Notes: generated from the letters alone by a model not told the origin. A DNA stretch of 64,000 bases from Thalassococcus profundi (GCF_003344785.1 NZ_QPMK01000016.1:1-64000); one strand, 5' to 3'. Shown: positions 16,437 through 26,328, counted from the stretch's first letter. A program made the numbers and translations.

Positions 16437-18113
16437 ATGACACGACATGGCGGACAACTCTTGGTCGAATGCCTTGTGGCGCTGGGCGCGCGGCAGGCCT
16501 TCGGCGTGCCGGGGGAAAGCTATCTGGCGGTGCTCGACGCGCTGCACGACACCGGCGGTCGGCTCGATTTCGTCAACTGCCGGCACGAGGGCGGTGCCGC
16601 CTTCATGGCCGCCGCCTGGGGTAAGCTCACCGGGCAGCCTGGCATCTGCATGGTGACGCGGGGGCCGGGGGCCACCAATGCGTCCATCGGCGTGCATACG
16701 GCGATGCAGGACAGCAGCCCGATGATCCTTCTGGTGGGGCAGATCGGCACGCAGATGCGCGGCCGCGAGGCGTTTCAGGAGGTCGACTACAAGGCGGTCT
16801 TCGGCACCATGGCGAAATGGGCGGTCGAGGTCGACGAGGCCGCCCGACTGCCCGAGATCCTGGCGCGGGCGTGGAAGACGGCGCTGACGGGCCGGCCCGG
16901 CCCGGTGGTCATCGCCTTGCCCGAGGACATGCTGAGCGCGGCCACGGACGTCCCCGCGCTGACCGGTCCGGCGGACTATCCCGAACCCGCCCCCTCGGCG
17001 GCGGCGCTGGAGCGCGCCCGCGACATCCTGGCCGAGGCGAAACGCCCCCTGATCCTTTACGGTGGCTGCAACTGGACCGATGCGGGCCGCACGGCGCTGC
17101 AGCGCTTTGCCGAGGCGTCGGACATACCCGTGGTCGCGGTTTTCCGCTACCAGGACCAGTTCGACAATTTCTCGCCCTGCTTCTGCGGCGATGCCGGGGT
17201 GGGCATGACGCCCGCGGTGCAGAAACTGATCCGCGAGGCGGACGTGATCCTTGGGCTCAACAACCGTTTCGGCGAGAATTCCACCGCCGCCTGGACGCTG
17301 CTAAACGTGCCGAGGCCGCGGCAGCGGTTGATCCATGTGCACGGGTCGGACGCCGAGTTGGGCAAGATCTACCAGCCCGAGATCGGCATCCACTGCGGCC
17401 CCAGCGCCTTTGTCCAGGCCATGGCCGACCAGCCGGTCAGCGGACCCTGGGCCGATTGGCGCGCGGCGGCGCGGGCGGACTGGGAGGCGGGGCAAAAGCT
17501 CGGCCCGCAGCCCGGCCCGGTGGACATGGGGCAGGTCATCGCGCATCTGCAGGAGGTGCTGCCCGAGGACGCGATCCTGACCAACGGCGCGGGGAATTTC
17601 GCGGTCTGGTCGAACCGGTTCTTCAAGTTCGGGGCGAAGGCACGGCTGCTGGCGCCGCAATCAGGGGCCATGGGCTATGGCGTGCCGGCGGCGGTGGCCG
17701 CCTGCATCGCCGAACCCGACCGGCAGGTGATCTGCCTCGCCGGGGACGGCGATTTCCAGATGAACGGGCAGGAACTGGCCACCGCCGCGCAGGTCGGGGC
17801 GAAGCCGGTGGTCCTGATCGTCAACAACGGCATCTACGGCACCATCCGCGCGCACCAGGAACGGCACTACCCGGCGCGTGTCAGCGGCACCGCGATGGCC
17901 GGCAACCCCGATTTCGCGGCGCTCGCCCGGGCCTACGGGTTTCACGCCGAGCGGGTGGAGAGCACGGCGGATTTCCCGGCGGCCTTTGCCCGGGCCTGTG
18001 GCTCGCCCACCGGCGCGGTGCTCGACCTGGTGGTGTCGCCAGAATCGCTGACCCCGAAGGTGACGCTCACGCAAATGCGCGAGGCGGCGATGAAGGCGCG
18101 GCACCAGGCGTGA
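16437..18113 (+). CDS. Thiamine-diphosphate-dependent enzyme, acetolactate synthase-like
   Basis: A 558-residue three-domain ThDP enzyme. The N-terminal PYR domain has the catalytic Glu in FGVPGESYLAVLDAL and the motif RGPGATNASIGVHTA. The central domain is Rossmann-like. The C-terminal PP domain carries GDGDFQMNGQELATA (Mg/ThDP motif GDG-x25-N) near residue 437. The length and overall order fit the AHAS/benzoylformate decarboxylase/oxalyl-CoA decarboxylase group. Stand-alone position without a small regulatory subunit argues against biosynthetic acetolactate synthase. The substrate cannot be assigned. The start MTRHGGQL fits the family N-terminus, but its ribosome-binding site is weak. Confidence 0.82.
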   Translation: MTRHGGQLLVECLVALGARQAFGVPGESYLAVLDALHDTGGRLDFVNCRHEGGAAFMAAAWGKLTGQPGICMVTRGPGATNASIGVHTAMQDSSPMILLVGQIGTQMRGREAFQEVDYKAVFGTMAKWAVEVDEAARLPEILARAWKTALTGRPGPVVIALPEDMLSAATDVPALTGPADYPEPAPSAAALERARDILAEAKRPLILYGGCNWTDAGRTALQRFAEASDIPVVAVFRYQDQFDNFSPCFCGDAGVGMTPAVQKLIREADVILGLNNRFGENSTAAWTLLNVPRPRQRLIHVHGSDAELGKIYQPEIGIHCGPSAFVQAMADQPVSGPWADWRAAARADWEAGQKLGPQPGPVDMGQVIAHLQEVLPEDAILTNGAGNFAVWSNRFFKFGAKARLLAPQSGAMGYGVPAAVAACIAEPDRQVICLAGDGDFQMNGQELATAAQVGAKPVVLIVNNGIYGTIRAHQERHYPARVSGTAMAGNPDFAALARAYGFHAERVESTADFPAAFARACGSPTGAVLDLVVSPESLTPKVTLTQMREAAMKARHQA

Positions 18114-18356
18114 CGGGGCAGTAAGCCGGGCCATCGGTCACATCGGAACGCAAGCGCATCGCAGAGGCGCTCGAAGGGTCTCGCTGACAGCCGAAAAGAT
18201 CGGACGGAGCAGGCACCGTGCTGCCTGTGCCTCGGCCGCCTGCGGAGCTGGGCAAACGGGTGGTCAATGCCTGCGCCGGTGCCACGGCCTCGGGGTAAGG
18301 GTGGCAAAGCCCGACCGCTCCGGTCAGGCACCTGCCGAATGCGCGGGATACGCGCC
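18114..18356. other. Intergenic region between convergent genes
   Basis: These 243 bases separate the ThDP enzyme from the hydroxy-acid dehydrogenase. No gene, clear terminator or repeat was recognised. Confidence 0.4.
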
Positions 18357-19520
18357 TCAGGCCCAGCGGCCCTCGAAATCCTCGGGCACCAGCAGCACAT
18401 CGCGGTCGAGCGTGGTGACGTCCCGCCGGCCGCAGAGCGCCATGGTCGTATCGAGTTCCTTGTGAATGATCTCGAGCGCCTTGGTGACGCCCGCCTGGCC
18501 CATCGCGCCCAGCCCGTAGATGTAGGACCGCCCGATCATCACGCCCCTGGCCCCCAGCGCCAGCGCCTTGAGCACGTCCTGCCCGGACCGGATGCCGCTG
18601 TCGAAATGCACCTCGACCTCGTCGCCCACGGCGCGCACGATCGACGGCAGCATGCGGATCGACGACAGCGCGCCGTCAAGCTGCCGCCCGCCGTGGTTCG
18701 ACACCACGATGGCGTCGCAGCCGACGTTCACCGCTTGCCGCGCATCCTCCACATCCAGAATGCCCTTGAGGATCAGCTTGCCGCCCCACTTTTCCTTGAG
18801 CCGTGCCACCGTGTCCCAGTTCAGCGCCGGGTCGAACTGCTCGGCCGTCCAGGAGCTGAGCGAACTCATGTCGCCTACGGATTTGGCGTGCCCGACGATG
18901 TTGCGGAAGGTGCGGCGGTGGGTACCCAGCATTTCCAGCCCCCAGGCCCACTTGGTCGCAAGGTTGGCGATTGTGCGCGGGGTCAGCTTGGGCGGGGCCG
19001 ACAGCCCGTTCTTGAGGTCCTTGTGCCGCTGGCCGAGGATCTGCAGGTCGACCGTCAGAACCAGCGCGGAGCAGCCCGCGTTCTTGGCCCGGGCGATGAT
19101 GTTGTCGACGAACTCCTCGTCGCGCATGACGTAAAGCTGGAACCAGAACGGCGCCTTGGTGGCGCCGCGCACGTCCTCGATGGAGCAGATCGACATCGTG
19201 GAGAGCGTGAAGGGCACGCCGAATTTCTCTGCCGCCCTGGCCGCCTTGATCTCGCCGTCGGCATTCTGCATGCCGGTCATGCCCACGGGCGCAAGCGCCA
19301 CCGGCATGGCGACCTCTTCGCCGATCATGGTGCTGCGCGTGCTGCGGTTGGTCATGTCCGTGGCGATGCGCTGGCGCAGGCGGATCTTGTCGAAATCCGA
19401 CGTGTTCTCGCGGAAGGTCTGTTCGGTCCAGGAGCCACTTTCGGCGTAGTCGAAGAACATCTTCGGCGCGCGGCGGCGGTGCAGGCGTTTCAGGTCGTCG
19501 ATATTGGTGATCACCGGCAT
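18357..19520 (-). CDS. lldD: FMN-dependent alpha-hydroxy-acid dehydrogenase, L-lactate dehydrogenase-like
   Basis: A 387-residue TIM-barrel flavoprotein. Family features are the N-terminal FFDYAESGSWTEQTFREN, the FMN segment PVALAPVGMTGM, QLYVMRD, the catalytic His and substrate Arg in SNHGGRQLDG, and FDSGIRSGQDVLKALALGAR followed by IGRSYIYGLG. Members oxidise L-lactate, glycolate or mandelate and pass electrons to the respiratory chain or oxygen. The length and motifs fit LldD best, but the exact substrate is inferred. The neighbouring ThDP enzyme is convergent, not co-transcribed. Confidence 0.85.
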   Translation of the reverse strand: MPVITNIDDLKRLHRRRAPKMFFDYAESGSWTEQTFRENTSDFDKIRLRQRIATDMTNRSTRSTMIGEEVAMPVALAPVGMTGMQNADGEIKAARAAEKFGVPFTLSTMSICSIEDVRGATKAPFWFQLYVMRDEEFVDNIIARAKNAGCSALVLTVDLQILGQRHKDLKNGLSAPPKLTPRTIANLATKWAWGLEMLGTHRRTFRNIVGHAKSVGDMSSLSSWTAEQFDPALNWDTVARLKEKWGGKLILKGILDVEDARQAVNVGCDAIVVSNHGGRQLDGALSSIRMLPSIVRAVGDEVEVHFDSGIRSGQDVLKALALGARGVMIGRSYIYGLGAMGQAGVTKALEIIHKELDTTMALCGRRDVTTLDRDVLLVPEDFEGRWA

Positions 19521-19641
19521 GGGGCGGACCTTTTCGTAGAGCGTGCGGACACCGCCTACTAATGACCCAAACCGTCCGATCCGTCAAAGCGCGCCATTGC
19601 CGCGGGCCGGAACCGGGGGTCCGCGATATCGTTGCCTCTTT

Positions 19642-20355
19642 ATGTCCTTGCTTCAATCGCTACACGACACCATCGACAGCCCGGCGTTCCTGATCGGCTG
19701 GGCGGTGCTGATGATCCCCTGCCTGGTCTGGACGATCCGCGACCTTGCGACAAAGAACGCGCACCTGATGCCGCTGATGAAGTTGGTCTGGACGCTCACG
19801 GTGCTCTACTCCGGCCCGCTCGGTCTGCTGATCTACCGGGCCACCGGCCGCAAGGAGATCGCCGCCGACACGCTCTGGCGGCGGTCCTTCCGGTCAGTGG
19901 CGCATTGCTACTCCGGCTGCGGCATGGGCGAGATCGCGGGCGTGATCCTCGCCGCCGGCATCCTGTCGCTGGCGTCGCATTACGTCGCTCTTGTCACCTT
20001 TGCCTTCGCCTATATCGCCGGTTTCGCGCTGACCGTGGGGCCGCTGGTGCAGGGGGGCACGCCGCTGCGCACGGCGCTCTGGGATGCGTTCCTGGCGGAA
20101 ACGCCAAGCATCACCGTCATGGAGGTCACCGCCATCGGCGTGTCGCTCTGGCTCGCGCAGGGCGCCGGCATGGGGGAGGCGGCTTTCTGGTCGTCGCTGA
20201 TCGTATCGCTGAGCGCGGGGCTGATCGTGGCCTATCCGGTCAACGTCCTGCTGATCCGCTGGGGCGTCAAGGAAGGCATGATGGATCCGCGCATGACCGA
20301 TCACGGCGAGGGGCATGACCACGGCGGGCACAAGGGCCACGCCGCGCGGTCCTGA
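19642..20355 (+). CDS. DUF4396 membrane protein with His-rich tail
   Basis: A 237-residue protein with about six membrane segments and the DUF4396 motif VAHCYSGCGMGEIAG, containing His, two Cys and Glu. The C-terminal tail is rich in His, Asp and Gly (DHGEGHDHGGHKGH), which could bind metal ions. The function of the family is unknown. The frame is open 33 codons upstream, but the hydrophobic start MSLLQSLHD and the family N-terminus favour 19642. The ribosome-binding site is poor. It converges on the CIA30 gene with only 2 bases between stops. Confidence 0.78.
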   Translation: MSLLQSLHDTIDSPAFLIGWAVLMIPCLVWTIRDLATKNAHLMPLMKLVWTLTVLYSGPLGLLIYRATGRKEIAADTLWRRSFRSVAHCYSGCGMGEIAGVILAAGILSLASHYVALVTFAFAYIAGFALTVGPLVQGGTPLRTALWDAFLAETPSITVMEVTAIGVSLWLAQGAGMGEAAFWSSLIVSLSAGLIVAYPVNVLLIRWGVKEGMMDPRMTDHGEGHDHGGHKGHAARS

Positions 20356-20357
20356 CC

Positions 20358-20915
20358 TCAGAGTGCGTCGATCCGGGACAGGGCGACCTCGGCCTGGTGG
20401 TCGCGGCCGTAGGCCACCAGCGCCACGCTTCGGATGGTGTCGCCGCTGGGCGGACGGCGCACCAGGTTTCCCGAAGGCTTGAACGCCGATAACGGGAGGG
20501 TGACTTCGGACCAGTCTGGCCCAGCGTCAAAGCCCGCCTGCCAGTATTGCCCCGGCAGCATCATGCCGCTGGTGCGGAGGTGCAGGAAATACCGCTGCCC
20601 GTTGCCCAGGGCGCGGATGCGCAGGGCGGAGGTGTCGCTTGGCAAGCCACCCGGAAGATCGTGCCGCGCCTGCACGAAGCCGCCGCGATTCTCGGTCGAG
20701 ACGTCGCCTGTGATCTGCATCGCCGCTTCGCCGTCGAGCGTGCCGAAGGTCAAGGTGCCGGTCGACACGCCGCCCATCACCTGGTCGGTGAAGAAACGCC
20801 AGCGCGCGGCGGCGTCGCCGGTGAAATCGTCGATGGTCATGTCGCGCGCCTGCAAGGCCGCGGGCAGGGCGATCAGAAGTGCCAAGGCGCCGCGGCGGGT
20901 GAATCGATCAATCAT
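20358..20915 (-). CDS. CIA30-domain protein (complex I intermediate-associated protein 30 family)
   Basis: A 185-residue protein with an N-terminal hydrophobic segment (ALALLIALPAALQA) that may act as a signal peptide. It is followed by a CIA30 beta-sandwich: MTIDDFTGD, WRFFTDQVMGGVSTG and the late motif FKPSGNLVRRPPSGDTIRSV. The family is related to carbohydrate-binding-like folds; the bacterial members have no settled role. It is downstream of prpE on the same strand but separated by a double palindrome that probably ends the prpE transcript. Confidence 0.82.
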   Translation of the reverse strand: MIDRFTRRGALALLIALPAALQARDMTIDDFTGDAAARWRFFTDQVMGGVSTGTLTFGTLDGEAAMQITGDVSTENRGGFVQARHDLPGGLPSDTSALRIRALGNGQRYFLHLRTSGMMLPGQYWQAGFDAGPDWSEVTLPLSAFKPSGNLVRRPPSGDTIRSVALVAYGRDHQAEVALSRIDAL

Positions 20916-20977
20916 GGCCTGTGACCTAGCATCCGCGGGGCAGGTTTCGACCCGTTGTGCGATGCCCGGGGCCGCCG

Positions 20978-21021
20978 CCGAAATTCTCGAGAATTTCGGG
21001 CCGTTTTCCTCGAGGAAAACG
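20978..21021 (-). terminator. Double perfect palindrome after prpE (class C element)
   Basis: Two adjacent perfect palindromes follow the prpE stop (read on the minus strand). CGTTTTCCTCGAGGAAAACG lies at 21002-21021, and a 22-base one, arms CCGAAATTCTC and GAGAATTTCGG, at 20978-20999. They look like a strong transcription stop. The arrangement recurs after the MATE gene at 48958-49002. Confidence 0.7.
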
Positions 21022-21038
21022 CGCCCCTCGGCGACGTC

Positions 21039-22931
21039 TCAGCCCTTGGGATAGCCCAGCTCTTTCAGCGACTCGCGAATCTCGTCGATGATCGCCGGAT
21101 CGTCGATGGTGGCCGGTACCTTGACCTCGGCCCCGTCGGCGATCTGGATCATCGTCCGCCGCAGGATCTTGCCCGACCGCGTCTTGGGCAACCGGTCCAC
21201 CACGGCGCACAGCTTGAAGGCCGCGACCGGCCCGATCTGGTCGCGCACCCGTTTCACGCATTCCGCCGTGATCTCGTCATGCGGCCGGTTCACGCCCTTG
21301 GTCAGGCAGACGAACCCCATGGGCAATTGGCCCTTGAGCTCGTCCGCCACCCCGATCACCGCGCATTCGGCCACGTCCGGGTGGCCGGCCAGCACCTCTT
21401 CCATGCCGCCCGTGGACAGCCGGTGCCCGGCCACGTTGATGACGTCGTCGGTGCGCGCCATGATCCAGACATAGCCGTCGGCGTCCTTCATGCCCGCGTC
21501 GCCAGTCTCGTAATATCCGGGGAAATGCGACAGATAGCTCTTGCGGAACCGGTCCTCGGCGTTCCAGAGCGTCGGCAGGGTCCCCGGCGGCAGCGGCAGC
21601 TTGATGGCGATGGCACCGAGCTCTCCGTCCGCGACCTCGCGGCCCGCCTCGTCGAGGATGTGAATGTCATACCCCGGCATCGGCACGGTGGGCGAGCCGA
21701 TCTTCACCGGCAGCGGTTCGATCCCCACCGGGTTGCCGGCGATGGTCCAGCCGGTTTCGGTCTGCCACCAGTGGTCGTAAACCGGTTTGCCGGTCAGGTT
21801 CTGCGTCCATTCGATGGTGTCGGGATCGGCGCGTTCCCCGGCAAGGTAGATCGCACGCAACCCGCTGAGATCGTATTTCTTGAGGAATTCGCCCTTCGGG
21901 TCCTCGCGCTTCACCGCGCGGAAGGCGGTGGGCGCGGTGAAGAAGCTCTTCACGTCATGTTCCGCGATCACCCGCCAGAAGGTGCCGGCGTCGGGGGTGC
22001 CGACCGGCTTGCCCTCGAACACGATGGTGGTGTTGCCATGCACCAGCGGCGCATAGCAGATGTAGCTGTGGCCCACGACCCAGCCCACGTCCGACGCCGC
22101 CCAGAAGACCTCTCCGGGATCGACGTTGTAGATGTTCTTCATCGACCAGTGGAGCGCCACCAGATGCCCGGCGGTGGGGCGCACGACGCCCTTGGGCGCA
22201 CCGGTGGTGCCGGAGGTGTAGAGGATATAGGCGGGATGGTTGCCCTCGACCGGCACGCAGTCGGCCGGTTCCGCGCCTTCCTGGAAGGCATGCCAGTCGA
22301 GGTCGTAGCCGTCTTCCAGCTCGCAGGGGGCCTGGTCGCGCTGCAGGAAGACGGTGAACTCGGGCTTGTGCGCGGCCTGCTCGATGGCACCGTCGACCAG
22401 GGGCTTGTAGGCCACGATGCGGCCCGGTTCGATCCCGCAGGAGGCGGCGAGGATGGCGCGCGGCTTGGCGTCGTCGATCCGCACCGCAAGTTCATGCGCG
22501 GCAAAGCCGCCGAACACCACCGAATGCACCGCCCCCAGCCGGGCGCAGGCCAGCATCGCCTCGAGCGCTTCGGGCACCATGGGCATGTAGATGATCACGC
22601 GGTCGCCCTTTTCGACGCCGCGCGCGCGCAAGGCTCCGGCCAGCCGCGCCACGCGGGTCTGCAACTCGGCATAGGTGATCCTGGACTGGGTGCCGGTGAT
22701 AGGGCTGTCGTGGATGATCGCCACCTGGTCGCCGCGGCCCGCCGCCACGTGCCGGTCGACGGCGTTCCAGCAACCGTTGAGCCGCCCGTCCGAGAACCAC
22801 TCGTACAGGTGCTCGCCGGTCTCGAACAGCGCCCTTGACGGCTTCTGGTCCCAGTCGATCGCCTCGGCCAGCTGCATCCAGTAGCCCTCGGGATCGTTCT
22901 GCCAGCTTTGATATACCTCGGAATAGCCCAT
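21039..22931 (-). CDS. prpE: Propionyl-CoA synthetase
   Basis: A 630-residue acyl-CoA synthetase of the ANL superfamily that activates propionate (and acetate less well) with ATP and CoA. Motifs are YTSGTTGAPKGVVRPTAGH (P-loop), WQTETGW, YYETGDAG and the late catalytic Lys in PKTRSGKILRRT. GGVVRPTAGH and the early YSEVYQSWQNDPEGYWMQ favour PrpE over acetyl-CoA synthetase. GAGGAG lies 6 bases upstream of ATG 22931. TTGCAAA motifs further upstream suggest control by an ScfR-type (PccR/RamB-like) regulator of short-chain acyl-CoA metabolism. Confidence 0.9.
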   Translation of the reverse strand: MGYSEVYQSWQNDPEGYWMQLAEAIDWDQKPSRALFETGEHLYEWFSDGRLNGCWNAVDRHVAAGRGDQVAIIHDSPITGTQSRITYAELQTRVARLAGALRARGVEKGDRVIIYMPMVPEALEAMLACARLGAVHSVVFGGFAAHELAVRIDDAKPRAILAASCGIEPGRIVAYKPLVDGAIEQAAHKPEFTVFLQRDQAPCELEDGYDLDWHAFQEGAEPADCVPVEGNHPAYILYTSGTTGAPKGVVRPTAGHLVALHWSMKNIYNVDPGEVFWAASDVGWVVGHSYICYAPLVHGNTTIVFEGKPVGTPDAGTFWRVIAEHDVKSFFTAPTAFRAVKREDPKGEFLKKYDLSGLRAIYLAGERADPDTIEWTQNLTGKPVYDHWWQTETGWTIAGNPVGIEPLPVKIGSPTVPMPGYDIHILDEAGREVADGELGAIAIKLPLPPGTLPTLWNAEDRFRKSYLSHFPGYYETGDAGMKDADGYVWIMARTDDVINVAGHRLSTGGMEEVLAGHPDVAECAVIGVADELKGQLPMGFVCLTKGVNRPHDEITAECVKRVRDQIGPVAAFKLCAVVDRLPKTRSGKILRRTMIQIADGAEVKVPATIDDPAIIDEIRESLKELGYPKG

Positions 22932-23394
22932 GATCGTCTCCTCCATCCACTGCACTCAGCGATACGAAGGCACTTCCGCAGCGGCAAGGGGCTTGCCGCC
23001 TGTTAGCGACGGAAGCGGCGGGAATATTTGCGATGAGGCACATCTCTGTCCTGCAAATCTTTGCAAACCGGCGCGAAATATGGGGAAGTCTTGGGTGCAG
23101 GGCAGGTTTTGCAAAGCTGCAAACTGTCAACCGCAAAGAGGCGATTCGGCTGGTTTCGTCCGCGGAAAGAGGCTGCCGGAGCGGTCGCGAGGGGACGGAC
23201 ACACGCCGCCCCGGTCAGCTTTTTCCACCGGCCAAACGCGCACGCGGGTTTGGGGACGTCAGGCTTGACCGGTGGGGAATATGGCAAAATGGGCCATGCG
23301 GAGTTGAGTAAAACCCTTGCTTGGAACAATGACTCAACCTTAACGCGAGGTCACCCGCGAGTCACGATGAAAATTTCCCCTACGTCACCTTTGA
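22932..23394. promoter_or_regulatory. prpE upstream region with TTGCAAA motif clusters
   Basis: No gene is seen in these 463 bases. Paired TGCAAA-type half-sites occur at 23051-23068 (CTGCAAATCTTTGCAAAC) and 23108-23124 (TTTGCAAAGCTGCAAAC), about 120-190 bases before prpE. ScfR regulators such as PccR and RamB bind TTTGCAAA-type elements, though the half-site spacing here (10 and 8) differs from the published PccR spacing. An imperfect inverted repeat, CCACCGGCCAA at 23225-23235 and TTGACCGGTGG at 23265-23275, is also present. Confidence 0.55.
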
Positions 23395-25674
23395 TCAGCC
23401 GTAATGCGACACCGGCGTGCCGGCGATGGCCGCCATATTGAGCAGTCCGCGGGCGGTGATCGACGGCGTCACGATGTGGGCGCGGTTGCCCATGCCCATC
23501 AGGATCGGCCCGACCTCGAGTCCGCCGCCCTTCATCTTGAGGATGTTGCGCACGCCGCTGGCCGCATCCGCATGGCCGAAGACCAGCACGTTGGCTGCGC
23601 CCTTCATGCGGTTGTCGGGCAGCAGGCGTTCGCGCAGCGCGGGGTCGAGCGCGGCGTCCACGTTCATTTCGCCTTCGTAGCAGAAGTCGCGTGCCTCGGC
23701 GTCCAGCAGCGCCAGCGCCGCGCGCATCCGGTTGCCGGAGCCGTCGCCCTGGTTGCCGAACTGCGACTGCGAACACATGGCGATGTTGGGCACTAGGCCG
23801 AAGCGGCGCACGTGTCGCGCGGCGGCGACCGCGGTCTCGGCCAACTGCTCGGGCGTGGGGTAGACATGCACATGGGTGTCCGCGATGAACAGCGGCCCGT
23901 CCTCGAGGATCATCATCGACAGCGCGCCGACCGGGTGCAGCGCGTCCGCCGACAGCACCTGGTTGATGTAGTTGAGGTGCCAGCGAAACTCCCCGAAGGT
24001 GCCGCAGATCATCGTGTCGGCCTCGTTGCGGTGCACCATGACCGCGGCGATGGCGGTGGTGTTGGTGCGCATGATCGCCCGGGCCAGGTCCGGGGTGACG
24101 CCACGGCGGCACATCAGGTGGTGATAGCTTTCCCAGTAATCGCGGTAGCGCGGATCGTTCTCGGGGTTCACGATGGTGAAGTCGCGGTCGGGCCGGATTT
24201 CCAACCCCATGCGCTCGCAGCGCTGCTCGATCACCTCGGGACGGCCGATCAGGATCGGTTGTTCGGTGGTTTCCTGCAGGATCGCCTGGGCGGCGCGCAG
24301 CACGCGTTCGTCCTCTCCTTCCGCAAAGACGATGCGGCGCGAGGCGGTGGCAGCCGCTTCGAAGACCGGGCGCATGAGCAGGGCGGATTTGAACACCGAC
24401 GCGTTCAGATGCGCCTTGTAGGCGTTCATGTCGGCAATCGGGCGGGTGGCCACGCCGGTCTCCATCGCGGCCTTGGCCACGGCGGAACTCACGACGCTCG
24501 ACAGGCGCGGGTCGAAGGGTTTGGGGATCAGGTATTCCGGCCCGAAGGTCAGCTGCTCGCCCTTGTAGACGGCGGCCGTCTCGGCGCTGGTGGTGGCGCG
24601 GGCCATGGCAGCGATGCCCTCGACGCAGGCGATCTCCATCTCGTCGTTGATCTCTGTCGCGCCGACGTCCAGCGCCCCGCGGAAGATGAAGGGAAAGCAC
24701 AGGACGTTGTTGACCTGGTTGGGAAAATCGCTGCGCCCGGTGGCGATCAGGGCATCCGGGCTGGCGGCGCGGGCCAGCTCCGGCGTGATCTCGGGGTTGG
24801 GGTTGGCGAGGGCAAAGATGATCGGGCGCGCCGCCATCTTCTTGACCATCTCGGGTTTCAGCACGTTGGGACCGGAAAGCCCCAAAAACAGATCGGCGCC
24901 GTCGATCGCCTCGTCCAGCGTCCGCAGGTCGGTCGGCTGGGCAAAGGCCGCCTTCTGGTCGTTCATGTCCTCGGTCCGGCCCTCGTAGACCAGGCCGTGA
25001 ATGTCGCAGAGCCAGATGTTCTCGCGCTTCACGCCCAGCTTGACCAGCATGTTGAGGCAGGCGATGCCCGCCGCCCCGCCGCCGGTGGAGACGATCTTGA
25101 TCTCCTCGAAGGACTTGCCGGCGATGCGCAGCGCGTTGGTGGCCGCGGCCCCCACGACGATGGCGGTGCCGTGCTGATCGTCGTGGAACACCGGGATGTT
25201 CATCCGCTCGCGGCAGAGCTTTTCGACGATGAAGCAGTCGGGCGCCTTGATGTCCTCGAGGTTGATCGCGCCGAAGGTCGGCTCCAGCGCGCAGACGATC
25301 TCGGCCAGTTTCTCGGGATCGCTTTCGTTCACCTCGATGTCGAAGCAGTCGATGCCGGCGAATTTCTTGAAGAGCACCGCCTTGCCTTCCATCACCGGCT
25401 TCGAGGCCAGCGCGCCGATGTTGCCGAGCCCCAGCACCGCGGTGCCGTTGCTGACCACGGCGACAAGGTTGCCGCGCGCGGTGTAGTCGCGGGCGGTGTC
25501 GGGATCGGCCTTGATCTCCAGACAGGCTTCGGCCACGCCGGGCGAATAGGCGCGCGCGAGGTCGCGGCCGTTGGCCAGCGGCTTGGTGGCGCGAATCTCC
25601 AGCTTGCCGGGTTTCGGAAAGCGGTGATACTCGAGCGCCGCGTCGCGCAGCGTCTTGTCGGGCGTGTCGGCCAT
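23395..25674 (-). CDS. maeB: NADP-dependent malic enzyme with phosphotransacetylase-like domain
   Basis: A 759-residue protein that converts malate to pyruvate and CO2 with NADP reduction. The malic enzyme part covers residues 1-420, with [14 protein letters not shown], the catalytic segment [15 protein letters not shown] and the nucleotide-binding [15 protein letters not shown]. The rest resembles phosphotransacetylase ([27 protein letters not shown]). In MaeB proteins this second part is regulatory, responding to acetyl-CoA, rather than a proven transferase. The start at MADTPDKTL was chosen because GAGG precedes it; the upstream 13 codons lack support. Confidence 0.92.
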   Translation of the reverse strand: MADTPDKTLRDAALEYHRFPKPGKLEIRATKPLANGRDLARAYSPGVAEACLEIKADPDTARDYTARGNLVAVVSNGTAVLGLGNIGALASKPVMEGKAVLFKKFAGIDCFDIEVNESDPEKLAEIVCALEPTFGAINLEDIKAPDCFIVEKLCRERMNIPVFHDDQHGTAIVVGAAATNALRIAGKSFEEIKIVSTGGGAAGIACLNMLVKLGVKRENIWLCDIHGLVYEGRTEDMNDQKAAFAQPTDLRTLDEAIDGADLFLGLSGPNVLKPEMVKKMAARPIIFALANPNPEITPELARAASPDALIATGRSDFPNQVNNVLCFPFIFRGALDVGATEINDEMEIACVEGIAAMARATTSAETAAVYKGEQLTFGPEYLIPKPFDPRLSSVVSSAVAKAAMETGVATRPIADMNAYKAHLNASVFKSALLMRPVFEAAATASRRIVFAEGEDERVLRAAQAILQETTEQPILIGRPEVIEQRCERMGLEIRPDRDFTIVNPENDPRYRDYWESYHHLMCRRGVTPDLARAIMRTNTTAIAAVMVHRNEADTMICGTFGEFRWHLNYINQVLSADALHPVGALSMMILEDGPLFIADTHVHVYPTPEQLAETAVAAARHVRRFGLVPNIAMCSQSQFGNQGDGSGNRMRAALALLDAEARDFCYEGEMNVDAALDPALRERLLPDNRMKGAANVLVFGHADAASGVRNILKMKGGGLEVGPILMGMGNRAHIVTPSITARGLLNMAAIAGTPVSHYG

Positions 25675-25789
25675 GGGATCCCTCGGTTCTGGTTTTGCCG
25701 CCGTTTTAATCACGTTGCGTGTCGCAGGGGAAGGCCGTTGAGCCGCCGCGGGTGCGCAGCGCCGTGTTCCTCGCGCGTCCCTGATCCCG

Positions 25790-25840
25790 CTTCATCTTGC
25801 CAATAAACCTCCGGGGAGCGCGAGGGGCAGCGCCCCTCGC
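25790..25840 (+). repeat. Class A intergenic hairpin element, copy 1
   Basis: The box CTTCATCTTGCCAATAAACC is followed by TCCGGGGA and a perfect 9-bp hairpin, GCGAGGGGC / GCCCCTCGC with loop AGC (25820-25840). It lies between the divergent genes maeB and cdd, where a terminator would serve neither gene. Related copies are at 27711, 33607, 41841, 42088 and 59029. Confidence 0.75.
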
Positions 25841-25935
25841 ATTCCGCCCCATCGACCCGCGCGGCACCTGCCGCAACGCCCCGCTTGCATCCGCCCCCGC
25901 CTGCACCCAGTCTGGAGCAAAACCGGAGAGACCCG

Positions 25936-26328
25936 ATGCCGCTGATCGACGAGGCCCGCCAAGTGCGCGAAAATGCCCATGCGCCCTATTCGAACTTCAA
26001 GGTCGGCGCCGCGATCCGCAGCGCCTCCGGCGCGGTCTACCGCGGCTGCAATGTAGAGAATGTCGCCTATCCCGAGGGCACCTGCGCCGAGGCGGGCGCC
26101 ATCGCCGCGATGGTGGCGGCGGGCGAGACCGAGATCGCGGAGGTCGCGGTCATCGCAGCCAGCCCCGCGCCGGTGCCGCCCTGCGGCGGCTGTCGGCAGA
26201 AGCTGGCGGAATTCGCCCGCGGCGACGTGCCGGTGACGCTGGCCACCACCGACGGGGCGACCCTGCGCATGACCGTGGCCGAGCTGCTGCCCGGCGCTTT
26301 CGGCAAGGGCCACATGGACACCGCCTGA
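25936..26328 (+). CDS. cdd: Cytidine deaminase
   Basis: A 130-residue homotetrameric-type cytidine deaminase that converts cytidine and deoxycytidine to uridine forms. Zinc and catalytic motifs are present: CAEAGAI (Cys and catalytic Glu, after NVENVAYPEGT) and PCGGCRQ (two Cys). The substrate motif APYSNFKVGAA is at the start. GGAG lies upstream of ATG 25936. Its stop overlaps the deoA start, making it the first gene of a nucleoside salvage operon. Confidence 0.94.
   Translation: MPLIDEARQVRENAHAPYSNFKVGAAIRSASGAVYRGCNVENVAYPEGTCAEAGAIAAMVAAGETEIAEVAVIAASPAPVPPCGGCRQKLAEFARGDVPVTLATTDGATLRMTVAELLPGAFGKGHMDTA

Noticed and set aside
23225-23275. Inverted repeat CCACCGGCCAA / TTGACCGGTGG as a terminator for maeB
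   Set aside because: The 29-base loop, a mismatch and the distance of 120 bases from the maeB stop make a terminator unlikely. It is kept only as a possible regulatory site.
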